Of a DNA stretch of 64,000 nt, positions 50,599-61,662 are shown one piece after another. A program made the position numbers and the translations under genes. Numbering within the stretch: the stretch's first letter is position 1; each line of letters starts with the position of its first letter. The notes beneath the pieces were generated by a model that searched no databases, was not told where the DNA came from, and worked only from the letters and a program-made list of their open reading frames with translations. The stretch comes from Antennarius striatus (lineage: Eukaryota > Chordata > Actinopteri > Lophiiformes > Antennariidae), in the NCBI RefSeq assembly GCF_040054535.1, contig NC_090784.1:18171001-18235000 (forward strand), read 5' to 3'.

Positions 50599-53500
50599 GT
50601 CAGTCCCACCATCATGCACGTGTGTGTGGGCATTGTTTTTTTTAATTGCAGATTCTTTACCCTAAAGTGAGGAATTTTATAAAAATCCTCAGAACCAAAA
50701 GCATTTCTGAATCAAAAATTGAGTGCAGTTTCGTTATAAAAAAACACAACTGTCTTGATGAAAAACATTGATTCCTGTTAAAATAAATCTAAAATTAACC
50801 GCATGCACACACACTGGTAAACAAATTGGTCTGTGGTAGTAATAGTTTGCATGTCTAATTCTTTTATGAGGTCAGTTAGCGCTTTACTCATTTCAGGATG
50901 AGTCAAACCTGCTTAACTTCACCCTGATGTGCATACAGTCAGCTTTAGAATTCATGCAGCATCAATCCGATCTCTCCCAGTGAGCTGTCATCATCCTACT
51001 GACCAATCTGTTGAGGCCAGAGGGCATTAGCACAGACTAACATTGCTCAAGGCACATGCTGTGATATTAAACACATCATCCCTCACCTCCATTACTCATC
51101 AGTCATTTTGACAGCGATCCCTCTTGGCAAGCATGCGGGACAAATGACAGGGCCTAACCTCATCCTCCTCTCTTTCCTGCCCAGGGTTCGCCTTCCCGGA
51201 CTGGGCTTACAAGCCGGAGTCAAGCCCCGGGTCCAGACAGATCCAGCTGTGGCACTTCATCCTGGAGTTGTTGCAAAAAGAGGAGTATCAGGGGGTGATC
51301 GCTTGGCAAGGGGACTACGGAGAGTTTGTCATCAAGGATCCAGATGAGGTGGCTCGGCTGTGGGGGTTAAGGAAATGCAAACCTCACATGAACTACGACA
51401 AGCTGAGCCGGGCGCTGAGGTGCGTGTTTGTGCATGATGTGTTGAATGTCAAGAGCTGTTGTTGATATCGGATAAATCAAGATGTTTATCACTCCGAGGT
51501 TTACATAAAATGTTTACTCTTGTTTACTCTTTTTCGTGTCGGTTTAATGGAAAGATAAAGATGAGGATTTTCCCTGTGGAACGTCAATACCTTCAATTTC
51601 TCCTTATCCGTAGACAAGCTAATGGAAAGTTCACCATTGAGCTGCAGAATAACAAAAAAAAAAAAAAAAATTCAATGGGGATTTTAAAATTAAACCCCAG
51701 TGAGAAATTGCTTGGATATCTTCAGAGTGGAGTGCAGGGGGAGTGTTTGGAACCAAACTCACTGGAGGTGATTTAAACAATAGTCCACACCTTCAGCAGT
51801 TTACACCCCCCAAACACACACACTATTTTCTTATGCAAAACCACCCTGACTTATTCAACCACACCCAACATACACACACTCACACACATACACATTCCGC
51901 TCCTTTGGCCTCTTGTTAATGAGGGGCTGTCGTCAGAGTCTAATTGTTATGAATTGGCTGGGGCCACAATTAGCCTTCTTGATTAGCCTCACGTAATTGC
52001 TCTATTAGGGGCCACGGCACAATCGCCATGCAAAGCAAAATGCATACACATCATTGCACCGAGCGCAGCCGCTGTGCATACATGCTGATCCTTACATGGT
52101 TGCTGTGTTAGTTGATATAGTGCGTCTGCATAATGAGGCGTCTCTCACCAGGATTAAACGCTGAGGTCCGTGTAATGCGTCTTGAATTCGATGCACTTAT
52201 TGCGTCAGTTTAAAACAAAGAAATCTAAACGCTCAAAGAAACAGAACATCCACAAGTTTTTTTTCCAAGTTTGTACCTCCCGCGCTTCCACACCTGAGCT
52301 CAGATTCTTCACCTTAGCCAGATGGCGTCTTGTTATTCCTCTTACTGCTGATCAGTCTGGCATCCTGGCAGACCGTACATTGTGACACCTCTGTGGGTGG
52401 CACAGGAAGCTGGCATGACAGCAGTTCCACATGCCCAGCGGGGAAAACAACTGAGGTTGTTACCATGGAGATGGCTCCCCAACTCTTTAGAAATGCGCTT
52501 CGCCGTGGGAAACATGAAGCTTTCTTGGTTTCATTCGCATTTGTACATCACCTGGACTGAATGTCAACGTACCAACGGCTCGTGATGATTTAAATTAAAT
52601 ATCCATCCTACATTTACGGCTCTTCAAAAGAAAACAGGTGCAAGAGATAAAACATTTAAAGTCTGAGATGCTATTTTTCCATTTATTTTAATGCCATGAT
52701 TTATACCCATAACGCAATAATAGTTTTTAAAAATAGTAAATTTTTCACAATAAGTATTTTAGTTGTGATGTTACCTGCACGTTCAGGGCCTCTGAGGCTC
52801 AAAGGCGTTCAACTGCTTTATCTGATACCAGCCGAATAAAATTTCCCTTTAAAGACCCATATTGCATTGAATCAAGGCAGTCAGACATGAATTGATTTGA
52901 GGAAGGAGGAGATAAATAAAAACAGTGGGAAATCAGCATAGTTCTCCCCCTACAGCATTCTAGTTGTTTACTTATTCTTTTCTGCTTGGAGTGAAACACA
53001 AATCCTTGATGCGAGCATTGTATTAATCCTTCCCTCTGCTTTTCCTGTTCCTTTTTCCTTCATCCTTTATCCCCTCCCTCCCTCCCGCCCCATCCCTCCT
53101 TCAATATCCTCTCATCCTCCTCTGCAGGTATTACTACAACAAACGCATTTTGCACAAAACCAAAGGGAAACGCTTCACCTACAAGTTCAACTTCAGTAAG
53201 GTTGTGCTGGTTAACTACCCCATCCTCGACATGGCCAACTCCCCCTTCTTTTTGGCACAAAACCACTTCAACGGCGGCTCCACGGCACCCGATTGCAGCC
53301 CAGAGGTATGAAGGGTAGAGCGGGAGGGAGAATTTATAAGAGGAAAGTTTTAAAGAGTCAATTGTATACCAACAAAACATTTACAATCTGATAATAATCA
53401 TTTGTAATTTAAATTAGAACCATAATAAATTTAACCCTGTGATTCTACGGTCTATGACGCCATAATACTCAGACTACTTTAAAACAGAGTAAACCAGAGA

Positions 53501-55447
53501 GAGGAATGAGGAACAGCAGGAGATGGTTCTCCACTTCTTATTCTTTAATTAATAGTGATTTAATTCAGGTAACTGAAATCCATTTCACTCTAGTGAATCT
53601 GCTGTTGTAAGTCTCAGGCCCCTGCTGTGCATTCGCTTTTTACAAGAGAATGGGTGGTATTCATTGTGTGTATCTTTTATTTGCTCTCTAGTGGCGATGC
53701 TAATTGAATACTCATTTTCCCTGAGATAGTATAAAATTTTCAAAGAGATGATTTGCACGCACCGAGAAGACGGAAGCATGAACAAAACAGTCCTTCATTT
53801 AGAGCTGAAATACTACAATTGTTTTTCTATGTGTGGAAAAAATGAACCAGTGTGCAAATATCTTTAAAAAATTTGATTTCCTTCATTACATATAACATAT
53901 TTTAAATGGGAAGCTTCTGCCAGTGTGCAGGTAATTTCAGGAATGTTCAGTTGATGTCCTAGAAAGGGTGAATAACTTAAAAGTACAGTAGAGAATTATC
54001 CATGATTTGTCTGTGCCATCATTAAGATGGGATAAGGAGACACAGACTCTGAAGGAGAAAGCGAAGGGGCACGGTCTTAACTTGTCCTTAAAACAAAAGG
54101 AGACGTTATCCCCGCGTTCTCTCATCCCCGTCTCCGACGGCGTATCCATCTGTCATCGATTGACAATGAAAGAAATAGAAAGCAAAGGGGTCGCGTCAGA
54201 TCAGATCAATGGCGGGTCATTAATGCGGTTTGTTAAGCAACGTAGATCTCACAGCTTGGGAGTACAGTCTCGCCTTTCAAAGTTGGGGCTGCAAGTGTGA
54301 CAGATACTATTGATCCAAAGTCCTGTTGGCGGAAAAAAAAAAAAAAAATCCCCCCTTTGTCCCCTTGATTCCTGAGATTCAACTGTTCTATTTATTTTGC
54401 TTTCTTCTTCTCCTCCATGTGTTTAACACAGAAAAAAAAATGCACACACACACACACACAGATATACACACCCGGTTACCCTGCATCCTGAATGAATGTC
54501 ATTCTCTCAGATGTTGGTCCTATTTGTCCTGCAACGCTTTGCAGACAAAATCGGCCCACAATCCCTCTCTCCCTCATCATTTATCCTTTGTGCCCACGGT
54601 CTTAATTGCTGTTCTCCAGTGGACTCTGAGTGTCTCTGTCCTTCTGTTTCCCTTTTTACCCCCAGTCCCATGACACTTTTTTTTTTTTTTAAAATCCTGT
54701 CTTTGCTACGACTCTCGTCACTTTTTTGCATCACACTCTGCGGGGTGCTGCTGTCAACATGTAAATGTACCCCTGCACAATCCACCCACAACACGAGGGC
54801 AGATCCGTAGGCTTGCATGTGTGTTCAGTTTCAGAAGTACAAAAGCTAATTTTTGCTCTCCCCGTCTTCGTCACTCAGACCATACAGTCCCTGTTTCCTC
54901 GTTTGCCAGACTCCGGCAGGGGAGCATCCCTGTTTGATCGAGGGGCCACGGCGCCGGGGCCTGAAGGAGACAAGCTGAGACTGGACACATTCCCCTTCCT
55001 CGGTTCAGGTGAGCGAATACATGAGGAAAAGTCAGCCCAAAACTCCAGAGCACAAATAGGAATCTTTCAGTATCCCAGAGACAAAGTGTTGGCCATGAGT
55101 AAGAGCAGCTCATATAGAGGGTGTCTGAGGTGCATAGGCGGTCAATACACAGAAGACAGACCAGCTTAAACAAGGGGAGGTAAAGACAGCAGGAGGAAAA
55201 GCTGGGAGAGGAATGAGGATATGGGGAGGCATGAACATTTATTGTTAAAGGAAATAAGAGAGATGGTTGTCCCATCGCAGTGTGCAGCGCGGCTGTGCTT
55301 CAGGTAAAGCAGCCGGGTTAGCTGCTAAATTATGCATATCAGCGGTAGTAAGAAACAAGACGAAGGTTGGACAAATCCTCCAGCTTTTCATCCTGATTTT
55401 TTTTTTTTTTTTTATATTTGCCCAATTTTTTTTTTTACAGCTTCAAT

Positions 55448-55544
<97 letters not shown>

Positions 55545-57619
55545 GTAGATTTTTTGCAAGTTTGCTTGACAACATACATGCGCTTGCCTTTGTTTGCACA
55601 ATCCATGCGTGCATCAGAATGTGTACAAAAAGTGCTGGAGCTGGAGAGGTAAACAGATCTACCCCATCCCTCCACCCTCCCCGCGCTGTTTATCCTCAGG
55701 TCCTATTCCCCCCTTCTTCCATTCTCACCCCTCCTTTCTCTCCCATGTGTCCCCACTGTCCTAATCCCTTCCCAGGCAGGAAGGCCCTAATTGAGGGTGC
55801 AGGCTTCAGTTTGTGGCCTGTGGGCGCCCATTACTGTGTTTTCATAAGCAAGTGAGGCCTGCCTGACTGATTCAATATTCATGTGTCTGCCAGCTACTCC
55901 TGGCCCCGCACGCAGAGACTTCACCACTGTCAAATTAGCCCTGCATAGTAAATAACGGAGTGAAAGAGGGAGCGAGAAACGAGAGGAAAGAAGGACTGAG
56001 AAAAGGAGGCAGAGAGAGAATGTTTGAGTCGGTTGTCAGCTGGAAGGAAGTGCAGTAGGTGGAGAGGCAATTCTTTTGTTTGTTCATTAAAATTGAATTC
56101 CAGCATCACCTCAAATTTGACCACCCCCCCACCCCCCTTTCTTCGCTCTCATGTGACGCTCGAAAGGAACCGAATTCAAATATGGTGCAATATTTCATTT
56201 GCAACATCATACGGTTTTGGTTTTTTTTTTTTTTTGCTTAATCTGGAATGATATTGTGACAAAACGTCGGCGGCGGGGATGAGAGGTTGTTGCAAGTTGC
56301 AAGTTTCCTCTCTGTCAGTTACTTAACCTCTGGACGTACACACACTCGGGTACCGATGCATTTTTTATTATTAGTCCTGTGGAAGATGTTTCGACTGGGC
56401 GACCGCCACCGCTCTGAAGATGAGCATCCAAAACTGAGGCGGCGTGTCACCATATATTTCCTTTTCAACATACAGAAATAATAAATGATTTGGAGGATGA
56501 TTCCTTAATACTTGCATTTTTAATTTTTTTCATTTCCACCCATCCATCCATACATACCTACAATGTAAAATCTTTGTGTTCCCTGTGAAATGGTTGTACT
56601 GTGCAGTACTGGTATGCATAAATGAACCGTCAGATTTTTTTTTTTTGATTTTTTTTGTTTAAGGCAAGTGATCCAGATTTAGCCCCTGTGGCTCCAGATT
56701 AGAATTGCTAATATACTCTAGCATAATTAGTGAACATTCTTGGGTGCTGTATGTCAAGAAACCTTTGGTCCTTCAGAGAGTTAACCACCATCTCTGGATT
56801 TTCTCTATCCTAGGTGCCCCGTGCTACTCCAAGCCCCCGTCCCTGCTGGGCCCGTACCCGCGCAACCCACCCTTTGACTACCCTTGGGGCTTCAACCCCT
56901 ACCTCTCAGGGGCCTTCTCTCTCAATAACTGCCCCAAACTACCCCCTGGCTCTCTCTACCCCTCCCAGTTTTACCCAAACCCTTTGCAAAGCAGCCTCTC
57001 CCAGCTGCCTCACCCCTTCTCCTCGGTGCTTCCCCCTGGGGAGACAGGTGCGGGTGACAGGGGAGCAGTGGGGCAAACAGCTGGGACAAACGGAACGGCG
57101 AGCGGTCAGCCGGTCCGGCTCTGCCTCCCGCCTTACCCCGGAACTTTCTCAGTGGGTCGAACGGACGTCGGTTTGTCGTTGGGGGAAAGGGAAAGAGCGG
57201 AGGCCAATCCCTCAACCACCGGGTTGAGTCTGGGTTTGGGAGTGGTCGGCCTGGGAGGTGGGACCGGGACGGGTCAGCAGAGCCCCACAGAGAGGAGAGG
57301 AGGCGTGAAGCAGGACCCGGAGTCAGACTCAGACCTGGAGATCACAGATCTGAGTGACTGCAGCTCGGACAATGAAAACGAGCATGAATTTGGTGTCAGG
57401 AAAGAATCCAGCCTGGCAAATCGATCACAGTTACTGATGGATGGAAAGAAAGGGAGCATGCTTCCACCTATCTCCTCACTCCCCCCGCCAGCATCCCCGC
57501 ATCCTCTGAAGAGCCTGATGCCCATCAGTCCTCCACCCGTGGCTTCATCACTTTCCCCCTCTATGGCACTGCATGAAAGACATAGGGAGACGGAGACTCT
57601 CAAAATGATTCACAGCTAA
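50538..57619 (+). CDS. erfl: ERFL orthologue, ETS-domain transcription factor (full spliced CDS)
   Basis: Spliced coding sequence join(50538-50598, 51185-51419, 53128-53305, 54879-55008, 56814-57619): 1410 bases, 469 residues plus stop, all joints GT-AG and in frame. Residues 1-20 form a short Cys/Leu/Pro-rich leader ([13 protein letters not shown]). The ETS domain spans about 38-121, with the recognition helix [14 protein letters not shown] at about 89-102 and the wing [17 protein letters not shown] after it. Residues 122-201 include [10 protein letters not shown] and [14 protein letters not shown]. Residues 206-236 are a Pro/Tyr/Phe-rich block ([21 protein letters not shown]). Residues 366-395 are acidic ([26 protein letters not shown]), matching the C-terminal motif of ERF. 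ERF-family proteins bind GGAA sites in the nucleus and mostly repress. The leader and the [15 protein letters not shown] blocks point to ERFL rather than ERF, ETV3 or ETV3L. Zebrafish naming is erfl3 as I recall. The Gly-rich segment 320-355 is probably disordered. Confidence 0.93.
51185..51419 (+). CDS. erfl: erfl exon encoding first two thirds of the ETS domain
   Basis: Residues 21-98 plus two bases of Arg99, from [16 protein letters not shown] through [26 protein letters not shown] and KLSRALR. The exon ends inside the recognition helix, the same joint as in other ERF/ETV3 genes. Acceptor ctgcccag, donor gtgcgt. Every conserved Trp and the two recognition-helix arginines are present. Confidence 0.95.
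51420..53127 (+). other. erfl intron with a candidate enhancer
   Basis: A 1708-base intron. The stretch 51895-52150 is unique and rich in ATTA-type cores and CCAAT/CACGTAAT-like words (ttgttaatgaggggctgtcg, gtctaattgttatgaattgg, cacaattagccttcttgatt, gattagcctcacgtaattgc, catgcaaagcaaaatgc). It looks like a compact homeodomain/POU-rich enhancer. The 3' end is a long pyrimidine tract (53024-53125). Confidence 0.4.
53128..53305 (+). CDS. erfl: erfl exon encoding the end of the ETS domain
   Basis: Last base of Arg99, then residues 100-158: [31 protein letters not shown] and a linker ending [13 protein letters not shown] rather than NKLVLVNYP separates it from ERF. Acceptor ctctgcag, donor gtatga. 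Confidence 0.95.
54879..55008 (+). CDS. erfl: erfl fourth coding exon
   Basis: Residues 159-201 plus one base of Gly202: [13 protein letters not shown] and [14 protein letters not shown]. The FPF could act as an F-x-F MAP-kinase docking motif like those of ERF, which is inference. Acceptor tcactcag, donor gtgagc. Confidence 0.88.
55009..56813 (+). other. erfl last intron with (CA)n array and candidate enhancer
   Basis: An 1805-base intron. It holds a (CA)n microsatellite at 55450-55542 and a higher-complexity patch at 55770-55960 with ggccctaattgaggg, ggcgcccattactg, gattcaatattcatg and caaattagccctgc, a candidate enhancer. Acceptor ttctctatcctag. Confidence 0.5.
55450..55542. repeat. (CA)n microsatellite, about 46 units
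   Basis: Perfect CA repeat inside the last erfl intron. Confidence 0.98.
56814..57619 (+). CDS. erfl: erfl terminal coding exon
   Basis: Residues 202-469. It starts [16 protein letters not shown], continues with [14 protein letters not shown] and [15 protein letters not shown], then a Gly/Thr/Ser-rich low-complexity part, the VKQD-acidic motif with Lys367, and a Pro/Ser-rich tail with several Ser-Pro sites (PASP, PISPP, SLSP) suited to proline-directed kinases. Stop TAA at 57617. Confidence 0.93.
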
Positions 57620-59630
57620 TACATCATGTCCTTTATCCACCATCTTCACCAGTCTGAACTCTCTCTTTTTCTCTCCTCCCTTTTCTCTGAGACACTTTTC
57701 TGCTTTAAGTGGTCAATTTCTCAATCAATCCCACTAAAAACTTTTCTTTTTTTTCCCCCAGGAAAGGCACTTATGTTCTTTACTCCTAAAATTACTGTTT
57801 CCCTGTTTGCTGTGTAAGTTTTTAACTTGCTTACAGTCCACTACCCCGCTGAGTTGTCAATTTTTCGAAGTATGGGGGGTACAGTTTTAAGAGTATCGGC
57901 TGTTTCACCGTCTTATCCTTTCAGTTTTGATCTCTCACACCAAATAATTACCCCATGCTTTCCAGACTTGTTTTACGCATTGCCAGCAATGTGCTGCTAT
58001 ATGCTGTCAACAGGCAGGCAATGGTAGAAGGCAGTGAGGTGGTAAATTACAGCACAGCAACGCCTGCCTTGACAAACATTAACAAACAACATCCTGATAC
58101 AAACAGAACAGAACAACAAATATCGTTCAGATCGATCTAATTTTACAGATTTGTCCTGTAATTCTTCAGGTTTGGACTTTTGTGTATTATCACTCTGACT
58201 TTTGAGGCATGGTAAAATACTGCAACCTAGTGGTTTGTTCTGTCAACATCTGCTTCAAAAAAAAAAAAAAAAATCATATCCCCTCGTAATCTTGTGAGTA
58301 AAATTGTTTCCCTCCAGTTTCCGATTACTTTGATATAATATTGTTTCTTGCTGGTTAATTTGAATGTTAAAATCCATCATTCTAATAGTGTTAAGTGTGG
58401 TAATCTGTGAATATTTATTTTGTCTTGTGGTTCAAGTATTTCCTGCACATTTGCTAACAGGACAGAAAAAGAGAGTGGAGGGAGCTGGACCAATCTAGAA
58501 ATTTGTATGAAATATTTCTGTGTATATATTTTATTATGGTGTACATTACATTTAATGATTATTCATGATAAGATTTTAGCTGTATTGTTGTGATTTAATT
58601 CAGTATGTAAACATGTTGGAAAAATTATAAGCTTAGGTGTATAAAAGTTTAAATTATTAATGGCAAAAGATCTGCACTCTGAAGATGTTTTTCTATTATG
58701 AGGACAGAGTTCACACTGGGAATTATCTCAGACTGTCTCAGCCCCAATTAATTGTGCCCTTTGGTCATTTTTTGCCAGATGCCCAATGTACAAACCCTTT
58801 GGGTTCAAATATATGCTGGTAGACTTATTTTTATAGTTAACATTCACCCAATGTATCTGTACTGTAATTAGTCTAATGTGAATAATATTGGCCTTTTATT
58901 TTCTTCCATAAATCTCCCCTCTAAAATCTGTTTTGATTATTTTACAATTTGGACTTTTAGTCCATGCCAGCAGCAGGGCAATTGGATTTGCCGAGCATAT
59001 TTAACGTTGATGAAAAAAAAATTCTATCACTGGTTTATCTCTGATATACAAGATCTAATGGGACACTTTCACTAGTTTCTTGGCACAGAGTGAACACTGA
59101 ACCATACTGTACAGCTTCATAGCCTTTATAACACATGGTTTTTCAGCAGTGGCGGTATACGATTAGTCGTGACAGCTCTATTGTAAAGTTGATGTAAAGC
59201 TCTGTGTTTTTTTGGGGTTTTTTTGAGTTGCTAGAGGAAAGGCCTCCACTCAACTCCATGTGGAGTACACCAACAGCTGTAAATACTGTTTCCTTTATGT
59301 GTGTGTGCGCGTGTGTGTGTGTGTGTGTGTATGTGTGCGTGTGCGTGTGCTTGTGTGTACACATCTGAAAATGGCAAAGAAGGGATTTTACCTGTCATTT
59401 CTCTTTGTTTTACCGTAAAGAGGAAAAATGGAAAGTGCAAAAAAAAAAAAAGAAGAAGAAAAAGATTCATATCTTCAAAAGCAATAAACATTATTCTGGA
59501 TAGTGCGCTGTTTTTCATTGTGACTTTGTTTAATTGGTATTATTCTATTATTATAGTGTTGGAATTTCATTGCAGATTTTCCATCACATTATCTTTTAAA
59601 TGTTAATAAAATTCAGTGGATTGTTTTCAC
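57620..59630 (+). other. erfl: erfl 3' untranslated region (probable extent)
   Basis: AT-rich sequence without coding frames. Poly(A) signals AATAAA lie at 59483-59488 and 59605-59610; the second would end the transcript near 59630. A Pumilio-type site tgtatata is at 58521-58528. A shorter form ending elsewhere cannot be excluded. Confidence 0.5.
59483..59610 (+). terminator. Candidate erfl poly(A) signals
   Basis: Two AATAAA hexamers, at 59483 and 59605, are the most likely end-of-transcript signals for erfl. Confidence 0.45.
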
Positions 59631-59851
59631 ACAATACAGTGCATTTATACAGGAAGACTTAAACTGCCCCCCCCCCCCACCACCTCTATAAGCCTTTAAC
59701 AAAGGCTTAGGTAATCATTTCATTAGTGATTCACACATTGTGTAAACCTGCTCACTGTTCTGCAGTTAAAACATGGTTTGAACATAAATAGCATGACAAT
59801 ATAAAGTGAGCATCATCTTGAAGCATCAAATCAACTGTTTTATATCTACAG

Positions 59852-60009
59852 CAGCCACTGAAATGTATAACAAGTGGATTACGAATGTCACAAATGATGA
59901 AGAGCAGGAGCAGACAGAAATCCAGAAGGAGGACCCACATAATAAAGAGGCCAGGATCACCTTTAATTCAGTTCATGATGGCCATCCAGAGACACACACT
60001 TCAACATGA
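59852..60009 (+). other. Exon-like ORF after a splice acceptor, unassigned
   Basis: An acceptor-like ctgttttatatctacag ends at 59851. The frame then reads ATEMYNKWITNVTNDEEQEQ and on through a charged stretch to a TGA at 60007-60009, with an aataaa at about 60243. The composition is more protein-like than neighbouring frames, but I do not recognise the family and no upstream exon is visible between it and the erfl poly(A) sites. It could be a terminal exon of an unseen gene, an alternative last exon of erfl (the phase after 55008 would fit), or chance. Confidence 0.25.
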
Positions 60010-60614
60010 TTCCTGTGAACTCTCTTGAACAGCAAATACAGGATGGTACCATATACGATAACACTTTTTAAACAAACATACCTGGGGTTTAAGATAAATT
60101 TTACAGCATTGTGTCAATCTTTAATGCAGAATTTAATCAATACATTTAAGCCACAACAGGCTTCATTTCAAGCCAAAGTTAAAGCCAACAAACAAACTTA
60201 CATGTAGGTACTATTGTGTGGGAACCACCATGATGCAGTCAAGAATAAATTTTGACCACAGATATTTTTGTGTACAAAATATGTATTGATCAAATCAAAG
60301 ATTTTGGGAGACACAAACCCCCGCTGCAGAACAACCCAATAGGTTTCTGTGACTTAAAAATTAGCCGTACTTTTCCCATTATTACTGCCACTGTCTAGTG
60401 CAGAACTGCTGCTGCTGAAACTGTTCAAAAAACAGAAAAAAACCCCAAGAAAAAGTTTATAAATAATTTATTTCAATAAACATCACCAATTTCATGTTCA
60501 AATAACGATTCAATCTCATCCAAGTTATGAGTCTGATGTTTGTATGTATTTTGAATTTCTTTCTTCAATTAATTTTTTTTCATCTACGGGGCAAAAATAC
60601 CAGCTCATTAAAAA

Positions 60615-60850
60615 TGTGTGTGAATGAGAGGGACCCAAGTGGAAGAGTGAGGTGACAGGGAGAAGAGATCAAGAAGGTGGAGGATTCTAAGGGTCAGGGT
60701 CAACAATCCAGAGCAATGGAGAGTGTGGAAAAGAGGTGAAAAAACGTGTCCAGGCAGGATGGAACGGGTGGAGGAAAGTGTCAGGTGTGATGTGACACAA
60801 GAGTTCAATACTGGCTCATGTGCCACACAGAAGAATGGGACCGCGCCAAA
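60615..60850 (+). mobile_element. RTE-type LINE reverse transcriptase remnant
   Basis: At 60700-60794 the plus strand reads STIQSNGECGKEVKKRVQAG followed by WNGWRKVSGVM and a stop. This is the well-known C-terminal reverse-transcriptase motif of RTE/Expander-type fish LINEs. The preceding bases from 60620 fit the same element but are frame-broken. The rest of the element is missing. Confidence 0.8.
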
Positions 60851-60859
60851 CCACAAGAT

Positions 60860-61560
60860 GGCGCTAGGAGGTCATAAGAGAAAAAAGTTTGACGACCTTA
60901 TACTATAATCCCAACTGTTGCCTTTATGTGAACGCTCTTTATTTTCCATTAGTTTTAATTTAATTTGCTAAAATATACACCATCTGTTCAGAATGACTCC
61001 ACATGATTGTCTAAAATTTAATTCTGGAGAGATAGTGTATAGGTCACATAATAAACACTAAACAGACTATTGTTTCGTTTTGGATCAATTAATTAAAGAA
61101 TAAAATAATCGTTCCGTTTAATTCAATAGGCTCAAAAATGAATACAGATGATTAAAAGGAAGGGCTATGCAATAAATGATGAGTAATGTCGAAAATGAGA
61201 TAACAATTGTCAAAGTACTATTAAAACGTGTGTAAAATGTGCAAAATATTTATCTGAACTCAGTACTTTGACATTATTTACTAAAATATTTTTTAATTCG
61301 ACTCGTTTCAGCGACACACACACACAGCGTAAACCGTGAGAGCGAGGGGACCGGTTTAAGTGTAACACAGTGCGGAAACAAGCACTTTAAACTACTTTAT
61401 AATTGGCAGCTGTGAATCTTCACATAAGTAAATATTTACATAAAAGCCATTTCGTATTTATTTAACAAGTGTTTTCCTCAACGATTCTGAAAGGTTAAAC
61501 CTTAGTTATAAGAAACCTCTCATCGATGCGGTCTTTTTTTTTTTTTTTTTTAATGTGTAC
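60860..61560. other. AT-rich intergenic sequence
   Basis: No coding frame. A short CpG patch lies at 61327-61375. Confidence 0.5.
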
Positions 61561-61564
61561 TTCC

Positions 61565-61656
61565 GCGTACAATGTTTTTTTCCTCCTGACACAGGACAAC
61601 TTTCGAACAGGAAACCTGTCGGACGGCTGCGACTGTCGTTTTCTCTGTATTTACGG
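61565..61656 (+). other. Probable 5' exon of the next gene
   Basis: CpG-containing sequence (cgaacaggaaacctgtcggacggctgcgactgtcg) ends at the donor gtgagt at 61657 and is followed by a T/G-rich intron start. No TATA box; the transcription start is not fixed. The gene body would lie right of the window or in its last 2 kb. Confidence 0.35.
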
Positions 61657-61662
61657 GTGAGT

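Noticed and set aside
51420..51462. Read-through of the erfl exon after KLSRALR
   Set aside because: It would replace the recognition-helix YYY; the donor at 51420 and the exact join to 53128 explain the sequence.
56705..56813. Upstream extension of the erfl last exon
   Set aside because: The frame is open to an ATG at 56705, but the acceptor at 56812-56813 and the phase match to the exon ending at 55008 show it is intron.
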